Assembly (NCBI GenBank): GCA_963277665.1
Contig: OY728119.1
Coordinates: 312,438,206 to 312,502,205, forward strand
Direction of reading: 5' to 3'
Length of the DNA: 64,000 nt
Source: Viscum album
Taxonomy: Eukaryota; Streptophyta; Magnoliopsida; Santalales; Viscaceae
Below, in pieces: positions 51,489-63,900 of this stretch; position 1 is the first letter of the stretch, and each line of letters starts with the position of its first letter. The notes under the pieces are model-generated. The model saw nothing but the letters and a program-made list of their open reading frames with translations. It had not been told where the DNA came from and searched no databases. The position numbers and the translations under genes are program-made.

Positions 51489-53376
51489 AGAGGGGTGAGG
51501 GGCACCTTTGGAAAAGCTAGAAATATTAATTTATAATAAATTCATATTCGGTTTCTAATGGCTCCAAAGTTAATTATTTAAATTTTAAGGTGGGGATAGG
51601 TAGAAAAAAATTAAACCACTATAATTTAGTCAGGTTTGGGTTACTATATTAACCTTATCTTTTAGTTTTAACTCTTAGTTAATTAGTTTGACATTTACCA
51701 TGTCACTTTGTATTTTTATATTATATAGTTAATAAACTTACTATATACATCCAAGCGACCCCAAAGTGGTCCATAAATGATATAACTAAAATTATATAAG
51801 TCTATTGGACGAACCTTAGATTTTTAGGAATTTAATATCAATTAATAATATAATATTTGTTTTAAAAACTCTTTTATGTCAATTTTGACACTATTAAATA
51901 GTTGATTTTTGTGAAACTCATAACCGAATTATTACTTAGAAAAAATTCAATTAAATAAATAATAATATGTCATATTATCCTAGAAAATTATTTTAATTCA
52001 TTAAAAGTCTCAAATTATATTTATTTGGGTATTTATAATATCAATTATTTTAATTTGTCACTATTATGGTAATTACTGCATCATCATTGTGTCATAAATA
52101 AATTACATTATTTAATCTCTAAAAATTATAAATAAAATATAATTATGTAGGAAATCTTTTTATATTTCTAATGAATATTTATAGTTGAAAATACAACATA
52201 TATAACCCTATGTATAATTTATTTTTCTAAAAGATATATTCTTGTGTCATTTTTGTATTCATTTTAACTTAATTACAATTAAGTGTCCCTATCACCTACA
52301 AGTGGATTCATGGGGTCCCAAAATAGACCCAATGATGCCTATGGTCGAACATGTATCAACTAATAAGTTTAGGACACATTTTAGGGTAATTTAGTATTAA
52401 TATAATATTATTTTTTAACCCTTATTTACCGGATTTACCCTTAACCATGGTAAATAAAATATTTACCGAAGTGATTATTCAAAATGTCTAAAAATAAAAG
52501 TTACCTATTTACACAATTTGAACATCCTGATTACAAATATGGAATCCTTTTTTCCAAATTCAAAACACAGAAGTGGCAGAAATTAATTTAAAATTTATTC
52601 CCGTTGTTAAAACAAAAAGCGTGTTTTTAAGATATAATAACTATCAAAAGATTGACACTTGTTTATGTATTGTTTAATTGTAAAATTGTCTCCAATGACC
52701 AACATTGTATTAAATGGTAAAAATATATTCTAAATATACTTTAAAACCACTCAAATTCATTTTTTATCACTATTAATTATTATGATTAAAAAGTTGTTTT
52801 TAATTAAAATTTAGTAATTTTCACTATTCATCAAAATATTAAAATTATCCGAAAAGTACCAAAATTTCACCGTAGGCTAAATTCTGATATTAAGAATCCA
52901 AAAATGAAGTCCATTTTGAGATATAAAATTTAAAAATTAGGTATTAATATTCATAACGACTAGTTTGATCGGTTGTGGTGTGTGTTAAAACTCGAAGTTG
53001 CGTACACACACGCTACTGTATTATTCAAAGGAAAGCATACCGTGGAAGCTTGTGATGTTTAATTTTAAATTTTTTATGTCCCCATTTAGTCAAAAAGTTT
53101 AAAATATTGTATTTACAAATGGTTCACTATTAAAAGATGATAAAATTTCAATACTGAAATTGAATTTGTTCTTGCATTATGTCTAAGAAACTCATAATTT
53201 GGATTCTAAAATTATAATAATTATATAAAGTTTAAAATTTAGTTAATACTATTCATAACCTCTTTTGAATGGCTTGTTTGGTAAGTCATGTTGTGCTTGA
53301 ACTCGGTGTTGCGTGTAGTGCTAGTTATTGAATTATTTTGAAGAAATAACACACTATGAAATCTTGGGGTGTTACA

Positions 53377-53390
53377 TTCTCCCATACTTC
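53377..53390 (-). other. Polypurine tract of gag-only element
   Basis: GAAGTATGGGAGAA on the minus strand, directly before the TGTAACACCCC start of the 3' LTR. Confidence 0.7.
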
Positions 53391-54656
53391 AATAAATTGA
53401 GTCCTCGCAATTTGAAATTGTTCTTAGAAAATAAAAGGTTGAAAATAGAAAATATATTTGTGGGAAAACCCACATCAGAAATTGGGTTACTAAAATTTAG
53501 TCTTAATATGAGGAAAAGAGAAATGAAAGGGTCACCACCAAATTATGATCTCTATTAGGAGAAAATTGGTGGAAATTAGAGACATATAATTGGAGGAATA
53601 AATATTTATAGGTAGTGATTGAGGTCATCAATCACAAACAAGTGTAAAATTGAGGTCCTTAAATTCATCAATCTATGATGATTTTAAATACCATCGGTTC
53701 AACAAAACAAAGGGTATTAGGATAACACATTTTTGGTTTTAGGATTCCTTAAATAAAGTATAAGAATTAATTTCTTTATAGAATAAAAGAAGAAGAAAAA
53801 TATATTCTTGACAAGTATAGTTTCATCCTTTAACTAATTTCTACCACAAACTCATCTTTCACTCTAAAAGATAATAGAACGTAAAAAAAATTCTATTTAT
53901 CCTATTCGTATAGGGTTAAAAAATGAATTTATAATTAATCTACCAGATATTTTAAAAAAAACTACATTATTTAATCCCAAACATCACGTGGGTCTGTGGT
54001 AGGTGATACAAACTTGTCGCCCTTCGGTTGTGGGTTCAAGCCTCGCGGCCTTGCCGGACGCGATGGGTTGCCGCCCAACCTCCGGGTTGTCCTTTTATGG
54101 GAATCCAAAATAATCCAAACTAGAATTATCCAAAATACTTCAGTCCAAAATTTATAAGGAAGGTAAACATAATGAAGATCCTTTTTTTTTTCCGCGTAAT
54201 AACATGTGATCACCTTCATCATGTATTCTTTTAAAACACTACAACATCCTAAATTATCATAAAACCTTATTGATTACATTCACGATCCCTTATTCCTTAT
54301 AGAATAATAGATATACTCCTTCAATACAAAAATGTTGTAAACCCCAACAATAATGGAATGTACAAATCATTAATAAGTTTCAAGGTAGTCAAGAATATCC
54401 AATAAAATTTATCCAAAACAATCATGTATTATTCTAAAATCACTACCTCAGTATCAGAACCATATTATGGTTTATCTTTCTCTCAACTATATATTTTCCA
54501 AAAAATTAACCTGCTATTGAGTCACTTTTCTTTGTTCCACACAATCTCAATTCCATAATGAAATAGTACTGCAGTACAATCCTTATATACTCCATAATTA
54601 TTATAACATGTACATTGTTGATACAACACTCAAATGACATAATCAACATAAGAACT
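53391..54656. other. Internal non-coding DNA of gag-only element
   Basis: Between PPT and gag ORF, where pol would be in a full element. No pol motif is seen on the minus strand. The only distinct piece is the GC-rich SINE-like insert at 53983-54110. Confidence 0.6.
53983..54110 (+). mobile_element. Probable tRNA-derived SINE
   Basis: A GC-rich 128 bp island in AT-rich DNA. GGTTCAAGCC (54033-54042) matches a polymerase III B box, and TGGTAGGTGAT about 35 nt before it could be a weak A box. Flanks read TAATCCCAAAC (53972-53982) and TAATCCAAAC (54111-54120), a likely target duplication. It does not fold into a full tRNA, so a SINE is favoured over a tRNA gene. Confidence 0.5.
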
Positions 54657-55175
54657 CTAATCATTCCTCTTCATATGTGGTAGTATCATAACTTGATTAT
54701 TATCCAATAGCATCATTTCTGGCATAGTCTGATGACTAAGACATAGGTTTTCGTAGTGTCCAAACCCCTTGCAAATGAAGCATTGTACATTTGAAACCAT
54801 TTTCTTACCCTTGTAGTCACGTACTTTGTTCCATTTTCCTCCACACTTATAACAAACTCCCATTCCTTTCAGGCAAGTTACATGGTGTTTCTTTCCACAG
54901 TTATCACATATGGGAAAATTTTTATTTTCCATATTCCCTTTGTTTATATTTCTCTCTTCCATCCTTTTCTTGTCTTTCTTCCCTTCAAAGCCACAGGACT
55001 CAGTAAAATCTTTACTTATCTTATCAACACATGATATTATTTCTTCATATGATGATAATACATGCGAGACTATTTCTCTTATAAATTCTGGCTTAAGACC
55101 ATGAAATATATGATCTATCTTTCTCTTTGTATCATGTGCATTGCTAGAGTTTTCATTCCTTCTACCTGGCGCCAT
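54657..55175 (-). CDS. gag: Truncated Gag-like protein with zinc knuckles (172 aa)
   Basis: Open reading frame with no stops, starting MAPGRRNENSSNAHDT. It then joins the C-terminal gag segment directly (IDHIFHGLKPEFIREIVSH, residues about 20-38), so the gag core is missing. A zinc region follows: CDNCGKKHHVTC (residues ~89-100), then CYKC with the later His and Cys replaced (GKW and RDY), then a perfect CX2CX4HX4C knuckle CFICKGFGHYENLC. Nucleic-acid binding is likely by family knowledge. The order of knuckles is that of Tekay/Del chromovirus gag. It lies about 490 nt after the primer site and is the only complete ORF with a known domain in the window. Confidence 0.8.
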   Translation of the reverse strand: MAPGRRNENSSNAHDTKRKIDHIFHGLKPEFIREIVSHVLSSYEEIISCVDKISKDFTESCGFEGKKDKKRMEERNINKGNMENKNFPICDNCGKKHHVTCLKGMGVCYKCGGKWNKVRDYKGKKMVSNVQCFICKGFGHYENLCLSHQTMPEMMLLDNNQVMILPHMKRND

Positions 55176-55660
55176 TTCTAAACAATGGAATACACTATAT
55201 TAGTTTATGAATAACAATACCTAATCCCAAACTTGTAAAAAACATAACAAAAAATTAAATAGTTAATGGATATAATCCATAATCATAAAAATGTCTCCTT
55301 TGAGGAAGTATATACTCATAAACCCTTCATAATAGTTTTTAAAGAAAACGAGAATTATCCTAAGCATATCCCCCGAAAGTGTCGTAAACAAGTGTGCAAC
55401 AAGGCCCGTTGTCATGCACCAGTTCTCGTTTGAGTCTAGCTCAAAGCGGTGTTTTCGGGTTTTACCCCTAGGTACATCTGTGCCAGAGCCACCTCTACCT
55501 GCTCGTATCCAGATAGGGATGTATTGCTCGGAAAACTCACAAAATCTCTACAATACCAAAATTCTAGGAAGTTCTTCTATACAAATCCTCAAAATCCATC
55601 TTAGGTCTATGTTCTCTAATCAGAGTTTATCTAAATCTAGCTTCCAAGGTTTGTACTAAA
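55176..55660 (-). other. Leader between primer site and gag ORF
   Basis: A minus-strand stretch at about 55570-55330 can be read as a short basic frame (RAGRGGSGTDVPRGKTRKHR), but it lacks a supported start and family. It may be old gag N-terminal sequence or untranslated leader. Confidence 0.35.
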
Positions 55661-55675
55661 CTTCCTCTGATACCA
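55661..55675 (-). other. Primer binding site of gag-only element
   Basis: Minus strand reads TGGTATCAGAGGAAG two bases after the LTR end, matching the initiator-Met tRNA site over its first eleven bases. Confidence 0.9.
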
Positions 55676-57538
55676 ACTGTAATGCCCCGACCCCAGTTAC
55701 CTAGAGTCGGTGCATTATTACATAACATTTGCATGATCACAAGAAAGATCAAATCTCGAAAGACCGATTGGTTTAGTATCCTTGGAAGCACTAGATATAT
55801 TCATAAAGTCTTACATTACATCGTAAAAATGAAAACTACAACAAAATATTTTCTTCATAGTCCACACTCATATCCCCACATACTATCCCTGCAGGTCATT
55901 CATAAATTACTTCTTCACATCCTGGGAAAAATAAAACATAGAAAAGGGGTGAGCTCAAATTCCCAGTAAGGATAACAATATAGAAAAAACTTTCATAATT
56001 AATAATAAACATTTAAGGCAATGTTTAACTAAAACAAAAGCCTTTTAAAAATGAAATTCAACATAGCATGGAAAAAATAAAATGAAATAATGCCATTTAC
56101 TTATTCACATGGATATTCTACTAATCGAATAATCACATGAAAAATCAATAACCACTTTCATAATGATGGAATGCATAATGCCAGACTATCATAACCACAT
56201 AGCCAAGGCCTCGTGCCAAGACTACAAATAAGATTTTTTCAAGGCCTTGTGCCAAGACACTAGTTTGTTTCATGAGACCTACCGATGCATCTAGGAGCTA
56301 TAGCGGGCTCCACCCGTCACTTACTAAGTCCAATGCATTCCCATATGAAATGGTTTAAACATAACATAAACATTCATATTAAAACTAGCATACGAAATGT
56401 CAATACTTTATCCATAAACCATGAATGGTATAAAAATAACACATCTACAGTAAAACATATCACAAAACCTTCAATACAATACAAAAGTTTTGTATCATAA
56501 TAAATCAACTTCAAATAAGCTTAAAATCCATCAAAGGATGTTGACATAGATGAAATCAAAACTGTTTGAGATAAATATCTCTTTTCTCGAAATCATTGAA
56601 AAGTCACACATTTATAAAGGAAGTAATTTAAAAGAGATTTTTGAATCAAAGTATCCCATACCACTTTGAAACATTTGAAAAGAAATATCATTTCAAAACC
56701 TTCATGTCCACATAAATAAATCCTTAAAATCATTTTGAAAACATGGAAATTAATTAAAAATATTTAGAAAGATAAATCTTTAAAACATTTAAAATTATGA
56801 TCTTGATAAAGAGTACCTTTCACATATTCTTAAAATACTCATTTTGAAATCATTTAAAAGTCACATAATTATAAAATAAAACATTTAATTTGAAAATATT
56901 CTTATAATCTTGTAAGGGTAGCTTATACAATTTTATAATGGCGGTAAATAGCCGCATCCGCCGTATAAGTTAAAAAAAACATTCTTACCTTAAATTTTTT
57001 GAAAGGTTAAAAGTGCCTTGTTTGGAAAACGATGGAAAGATTACTTTAAAAACACATAAGGGTATAAATGAATTTAACCCATATTCTTTGTAAATAGTAA
57101 AAATGTTTTGAAATACATTTCTAAGAAACAAGGATGTGGATGATAAAGAAATCCCAGTAGATTATTACGTACAAACAACCTCGGATAATGAAGAGATTCT
57201 GAAATAAAACCGTATCTTGTACTTTTCCTTGGTTTGGGTAGGTTAACCTCCTGTATAATAGTGAAATAATTGTTATGAAATTATACAAGAATCATATGCA
57301 TTCATATGATATCATATATGATCTTTTAACATTGTTTTGTTAATAATATCTTAGTATTATCGTTGTTTCGGGTGTTAACTTACTCATTTTCTTTTATATG
57401 TTTTATTACGTAAGCCATGTTTTTAATGGATAGGTTGTATATTATTCATATCCATAATGATATCAAGTCCTTAAACATCATTTTTAAATCAGAAAATGAT
57501 AATTATACTTGAATGGATATGATGGAGAATGAATCTCA

Positions 57539-57580
57539 TCGCGTTCGTGGAGACGGTAGTCCGTACGTACGCACGAGCGA
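57539..57580 (-). other. GTACGTAC hairpin 1, right LTR
   Basis: Same sequence and pairing as the left LTR hairpin 1: TCGC..TCGTG with CACGAGCGA, and inner ACGG/CCGT. Confidence 0.7.
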
Positions 57581-57726
57581 CAATATAATTCTTTTGATAT
57601 TAAAATAATATATAATTTGATAGTATATCATATATACATAATAATTATCATGTTATATTTATTATTTACATGAGTTACACATCATTATTATACCCATCCA
57701 AATAATAATATATTGAATAACAATTA

Positions 57727-57771
57727 CACCACGACGTGGAGACGGTAAGCCGTACGTACGCACGTATGGTG
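57727..57771 (-). other. GTACGTAC hairpin 2, right LTR
   Basis: CACCACGACGTG pairs with CACGTATGGTG. One base (C in place of T) weakens one pair relative to the left copy. The core is unchanged. Confidence 0.65.
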
Positions 57772-58105
57772 GCATGTTATTCAAAGGGTGGATAGAATAC
57801 TGAATATGGTTGTACCATATTTATAATAACATCACAATATATATAAGATACTGGAGTTATTATTTTATAATGGTAACAACAAAGGAAGAAGAAGTGGAAG
57901 AAGAAAGGAACTTGGAAAAGGGTGGTGAAATCATTACCTCTTCTTTGGGTTCTTCCTTTTGATTTGATCAAAAGGGCTCCTTAGGTTGGCTTTATGATCC
58001 AAATAAGGCCTCTAGGTTGTAGTGAGAGAAGTTGGGAGAGTATTTGGGCAGAGGTTTTCCTAACCAAAAGGCTTTGAAGGTGTGAATAAATGAGAAGGAG
58101 GAGTG

Positions 58106-58115
58106 CCCTTTTATA
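58106..58115 (-). promoter_or_regulatory. TATA box, right LTR of gag-only element
   Basis: TATAAAAGGG on the minus strand. This copy would drive the element. A conserved AGAGGTAATG near 57935-57945 downstream could be a splice donor. Confidence 0.7.
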
Positions 58116-60004
58116 AGAGGGGTGAGGGGCACCTTTGGAAAAGCTAGAAATATTAATTTATAATAAATTCATATTCGGTTTATAATGGCTCCAAAGTTGA
58201 TTATTTAAATTTTAAGGTGGGGATAGGTCGAAAACCATTAAAACAATAAAATTTAGACAGGTTTGGGTTAATATATTAACCTTATCTTTTAGTTTTAACT
58301 CTTAGTTAATTAGTTTAACATTTACCATGTCAGTTTGTATTTTTATATTATATAGTTAATAAACTTACTATATACATCCCAGCGACCCCAAAGTGGTCCA
58401 TTAATGATATAACTATCATTATATAAGTCTCTTGGACAAACCTTATATTTTTAGCAATTTAATATCAATTAATAATATAATATTTTTTTTAAACACTCTT
58501 TTATGTCAATTTTGACACTATTCAATAGTTGATTTTTGTGAAACTCATAACAGAATGATTACTTCGAAAAAAGTTAATTAAATCAATAATAATAATGCAT
58601 ATTATCCTAGAAAATTATTTTAATTCATTAAAAGTCTCAAATTATATTTATTTGGGTATTTATAATATCAATTATTTTAATTTTTCACTATTATGGTAAT
58701 TACTGCATCATCATTGTGTCATAAATAAATTAAATTATTTAATCTCTAAAAATTATAAATAAAATATAATTATGTAGGAAATATTTTTAGCTTTATAATT
58801 AATATTTATAGACTAAACTACAACAAATATAACCCTATGTAAAAATTGTTTTTCTAAAAGATATATGCTTGTGTCATTTTTGTATTCATTTTAACTTAAT
58901 TAAAATTAAGTGTCCCTATCACCTACAAGTGGATCCATGGGGTCCCAAAATCGACCCGAAAATGACTATGGTAGAACATGTATCAACCAATAAGGTTAGG
59001 ACATGTTTTAGGGTAATTTAGTATAATATAATAATATTGTTTAACCCTTATTTACCGGATTTACCCTTAACCATGGTAAATAAAATATTTACCGAAGTAA
59101 TTATTCAAAATTTCTAAAAATAAAAGTTACCTATTTACACAATTTAAACATCCTGATTCCAAATATGGAATCCATTTTTCCAAATTCAAAACACATAAGT
59201 GGCAGAAATTAATTTAAAATTAATTCCTGTTGTTAAAACAAAAAGCATGTTTTTAAGAGATAATAACTATCAAAAGATTGACACTTGTTTATGTCCTGTT
59301 TAATTGTAAATTTATCTCCAATGACCAACATTGTATTAAATGGTAAAAATATATTCTAAATATACTTTAAAACCACTCAAATTAATTATTTATCACTATT
59401 AATTATTATGATTAAAAAAGTTGTTTTTAATTAAAATTTAGTAATTTTCACTATTCATCAAAATATTAAAGTTATCCGAAAAGTACCAAAATTTCACCTT
59501 AGGCTAAATTTAATATTCCGAATCCAAAAATGAAGTCCATTTTGAGATATAAAATTTCAAAAAGTAGGTATTACTATTCATAACGGCTAGTTTGATCGGT
59601 TGTGGTGTGTGTTAAAACTCGAAGTTGCGTACGACACACGCTACTGTATTATTCAAAGGAAAGCGTACCGTGGAAGCTTGGGATGTTTAATTTTCAATTT
59701 TTGAAGTCCCCATTTAGTCAAAAAGTTTAAAATATTGTATCTAAAAAGGGTTCACTATTAAAAGTTGATAAAAGTGCAATACTGAAAATTAATTTGTTGT
59801 TGCATTATGTATAAGAAACTCATAATATGGATTCTCAAATTATAAGGATTATATAAAGTTTAAAATTTAGTTAATAATATTCATAACCTCTTTTGAATGG
59901 ATTTTTTGGTAAGTCATGGTGTGCTTGAACTCGGTGTTGCGTGTAGTGCCAGTTATTGAATTATTTTAAAGAAATAACACACTATGAAATCTTGGGGTGT
60001 TACA

Positions 60005-60009
60005 TTTAT
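60005..60009. other. Right target-site duplication TTTAT
   Basis: Exact match to 49048-49052. Confidence 0.9.
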
Positions 60010-60884
60010 ATTCCAAAAATATGATCCATTTTATGAAAATAATTTTATTATTTTGAGAAATTTAATTTTTAAATAAAATCCTTATTTATTTAAAAAATAT
60101 CAATTTTAACATTATGATCAATTTTCCAACACTTTGAAAAATTACTTACGTTGTCATAAAATTATATTATCATTATAAAAAACGTAATATTAATTTATAA
60201 ATCCATTTTATAAAATTAAACTTTATTTTAAATCATTTTATTTATTATAAAAGTTCAATTAAAGAATTTATGCTTTAAAAAAAATGCTAAATTAATCATT
60301 TTCAAAACATTTAATTAATTTCACAATGGTATAAATGTATCTTGTTTAATTTTAGAAGATAAATAAATATAATTATATACTTACATAAGTGAGATTACTA
60401 TTCTAATGGTTTGTTTACTATTACTAATAGTCAAATTACTATTCCTAACAGTCATATTACTATTCAAACGGTAAGATTCCTAATGATCATACGAGATTCC
60501 TAATTTCTATCAATACCTCATATTTAATTAATTCTTCATTCAATTTAATTTTATATCAAGGATATATATATTTTCATTTTCCTAAACCATATTATATTAT
60601 TAATATTCCACTTCATTTTTGTATTGTTGTTCATGAGTTTGATTATTATGGGGGATTAAGAAGATCCAAATTTTCTTTCTATTATTATTATTTTTTTCTA
60701 TTTTTTTCCCATTATAATAATTTCAATTATTATGAACATTTTTATTATATAAATGTAATGTTTAAATTAATATAATAAAATGTTATTGGTTTCATGACGT
60801 GTATCATGTGATTTATACTATAAAACAAAATATCACATAATTATAAGAAGGAAAATTCCATTGTTAAAATTATAGGTCGTTACA
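60010..60884 (-). repeat. Chromovirus 3' LTR, right segment
   Basis: It ends GGTCGTTACA at 60884, so it starts TGTAACGACC on the minus strand, like the other TGTAAC LTRs. A purine tract (AAGGTCGAAGAA, minus strand, 60896-60885) adjoins it. AT-rich U3 DNA without genes. It continues across the younger insertion at 48376-49047. Confidence 0.75.
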
Positions 60885-60930
60885 TTCTTCGACCTTAATA
60901 AATATCACCCTAAAAAATTAATTTTACATG

Positions 60931-63900
60931 CTAAGGTGAAAACAGGTGGGGGTGCTTCTAATTAATGGCTTACTCTAGTTCCTATGTTTCCTCCTTGTAC
61001 TTATGGTTTCTGCATAGTACTTTGACTAGGTGTGTTTTCTTTTTTGCATTGAATTTTATCTCTATGGTCCAAGATCTTCACCAACAACTACTCATAAGAG
61101 AGATAATCTGACAACTATACCATTTATGAAATTAGTACATGTGGGGTATAAAGTATATAGTTTTTCAATAGGGATGCATGAAATATGTCTTATATTTGAG
61201 AAAGGGATGGTGGAGTGATAGTTGATAGACCACAACTCTAATGTGATTAATAATATAAAAGATGTTGATGTACCTAGGACTTATATTTCACTTATTCCTA
61301 TATCCCATGAATGTATTCTATAAATATACATGAAGGAATACTTTAACTATAATCTAAATTTCTAGGTCTCATTGATGATTATTAGTATAGATCTTCTGTA
61401 TAAATTGAGAATCCCTAATGTGATGCTGAATGGTATTGACCTTTTATAATATTTCCTTGACCTTTTCATGTCCCAATATCTTACATTTACCAACTTTATC
61501 CCATCACATAGGTCTTATATATCTTTCCTATAAAGGTTTTTATATGGAGCCATTTTTATTATTGAGTGAAATATATTATTGTATGATAAATTCATGAGAG
61601 GTAGATATTGATTACATCCTCCTTTCAAGTCCATTGAGCATGTTCTCAAAATTTCTTCAACTGTCCAGATATTCTACTCAGACTAGGAATTTGTTTGGGG
61701 TGATAATTCACACAAAAGTTCAACTCAGTGTTTGGAGCACATTAGATACTTTTCTAGAAACTAGATGTTAATATTGAATATTAGTAAGATATGATCAATT
61801 GTGTTATCGGATATAGTATCATCCCTTATCTAATGTATATTCTTGCAAGTTGATCAAGTGATAAGTCCTCTCGAATTTCAATGAAGTGAGAATTCTTTGT
61901 AAGATGATTCAACACAACCCATATAACATTATTTCCTCTTGATATCTTTGGAATTATCGTGGAAAAGTCCATGATGATGTTTTTTTTCCATTTCTATATA
62001 GGCATTGATAATGGTTGCATCATTCAATAACTCTTTCCTTATCTTAAGATTTAATGGTACACATAGTCATGACCCAAATATTAGAACACCTTATTTAGAA
62101 TTTTTAACTCCAAGTATTTCCCTTTTCATACAGTTTCCACTTTCTTTAATGTCTCAAAATCATCTCTTTGTGAATCCTTTGTCTTATTCAGAAGGGATGA
62201 TTGATTAGTCATTTGAAAAAGGATTGATGATATTCCTTCCTTTATGATCCCCATGTCCATCCTTTGAAATTAAAATAATATTTTATCCTTATCAATTCTT
62301 ATAATTGATAAGTTTATAAGACCCATTCTATTTAGAGTATCTACCACTTTATTTTCTTTCTCCGGATGGTAGTGGATTGGGTAATCATAGACCTTAATCA
62401 GCTATAACCATCTTTACTAGAACATGTCAATCTCCCTCTATGTGAATATATATTTGAGGCTCTTATGATCTGTATATATTTCACACTTCTACCCATAAAG
62501 ATAATGCCACCTGATTTTCAATGTGAAGATCACTAGAACCAAATCTAGATCATGCATTGTGTTGTTCTTATCATGGATTTTCAATTTACTTGAGGTGTAG
62601 GATTTAACTTTATCATTTTTTAAAGTACACAATCCAATCCATTCTTTTATTCATCATAATATACCATAAAAATATCCCCTAATATGGGAAACATGAGGAA
62701 TGGTTTAGTGATAAGCCTATTTTTCAATTAATTAAAGCCCTATTCATATTAATTAGTATATACAAACATTACTCCCTTATGCGTCATCATGGTTAGTAGG
62801 ATTGTAAATCATGATAATTTTATTACAAATCATCTATAATATTCTTTTAGTCTAATGAAACTAAAAATATCAAATAAATATGTTGGTTTGGGACACTACA
62901 CAATCATCTTTATCTTATAGGGGTCTACAAATATCCCTTTACCGGAGATAACATGGCCTGATAATGATACTTCCTTAATCCATAACTCAAATTTACTATA
63001 CCTTTCATATATATTCTCCTTTCACAAAGTCTTAAACACAATATTCAAATACTTTCCATGACGCTACTTCATTTTGGATTATATCATAATATCATCTATA
63101 AATACTACGACAAATATTTTGAGGTAATATATAAATACTATATTCATTAATTCCATAAATATTACAAGATAATTATGAATTTTTAAGGGCATCACTATGA
63201 AATCATAGTGTCTATACCTTGTTCAAAAGGTAGTCTTAGAATATCTTCCTTATTTACCTTTAATTAGTGATACCATGACTGAAGGTACACCTTACAGAAA
63301 TACTAGGGACCATGTAGTTAATCGAACAAGTTGCATATCTATGGTAGGAGATAATTGTTATTTATCATGATTTTTTTTGATTTTATGATAATCAATTATA
63401 AGGAACATTAACCCATACTTCTTCATAATAAAGTAGACCAACACACACCATGGTGAAGCACTCATTCTTATAACACCCTTTTCCAGATTCTCTTGTAACT
63501 ACTTATTTAGATATTACACCTTAATAGTGGACATAATGTAGGTATTATTATATTTAGGTAGAGATACTGATTTAAATTAAATTTAGAACTCAACCTCTCG
63601 GTCAGGAGGAAGACCATGTAACTCTTCTGGGAATATATTAGTATGAATCCTCACTATAGGCATGTCTTCAAACATGATTCTCTTATTTATCTATATAATT
63701 TATGATATATATTATTTTACATAAAGAAATAATACCCACACTTGATATGGAGTTTCCAAAATAGATTCAACCTCCTCCTTACACTTGTAAAACATTAGAG
63801 GACGACTCAGGATGTGAAGAGTGGTTTCTCTCTCCCAACAGTTTTTGTTAGATTTATATAGAGACCGCCAATCCATTCCCAATATAGCATCAAACTCTAC

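Larger units (their letters stand above)
49053..53376 (-). repeat. 3' LTR (left copy) of gag-only element
   Basis: 4324 bp, TGTAACTCCCC to GGGGTGTTACA. It is transcribed leftward and has the TATA box at 51479-51488, a donor-like site and two hairpins downstream of it. It is colinear with 55678-60004. The open frames inside are not otherwise supported. Confidence 0.93.
49053..60004 (-). mobile_element. Non-autonomous gag-only Gypsy element (LARD/TR-GAG type), 10.95 kb
   Basis: Two 4.3 kb LTRs (TGTAA...TTACA) flank 2.3 kb of internal DNA. The minus-strand direction is set by the primer site next to 55678, the PPT next to 53376 and the gag-like ORF. There is no protease, RT or integrase, so it must have used enzymes from a relative. 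The TGTAAC ends and the chromovirus-style gag suggest a Tekay/Del-like helper, such as the family of the element it sits in. The LTRs differ at about 6% of the positions I aligned by eye (roughly 280 nt), making it the youngest of the elements seen here. Confidence 0.92.
55678..60004 (-). repeat. 5' LTR (right copy) of gag-only element
   Basis: 4327 bp, TGTAATGCCCC to GGGGTGTTACA, adjacent to the primer site. It carries the same TATA box, donor-like site and hairpin pair as the left copy. Confidence 0.93.

Noticed and set aside
53996..54070. A tRNA gene
   Set aside because: A B-box-like word is present but no acceptor or anticodon stem could be folded. A SINE fits better.
61030..61218. 62-codon + strand open frame
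   Set aside because: It lies opposite the readable integrase C-terminus and chromodomain of the chromovirus, and is a shadow.
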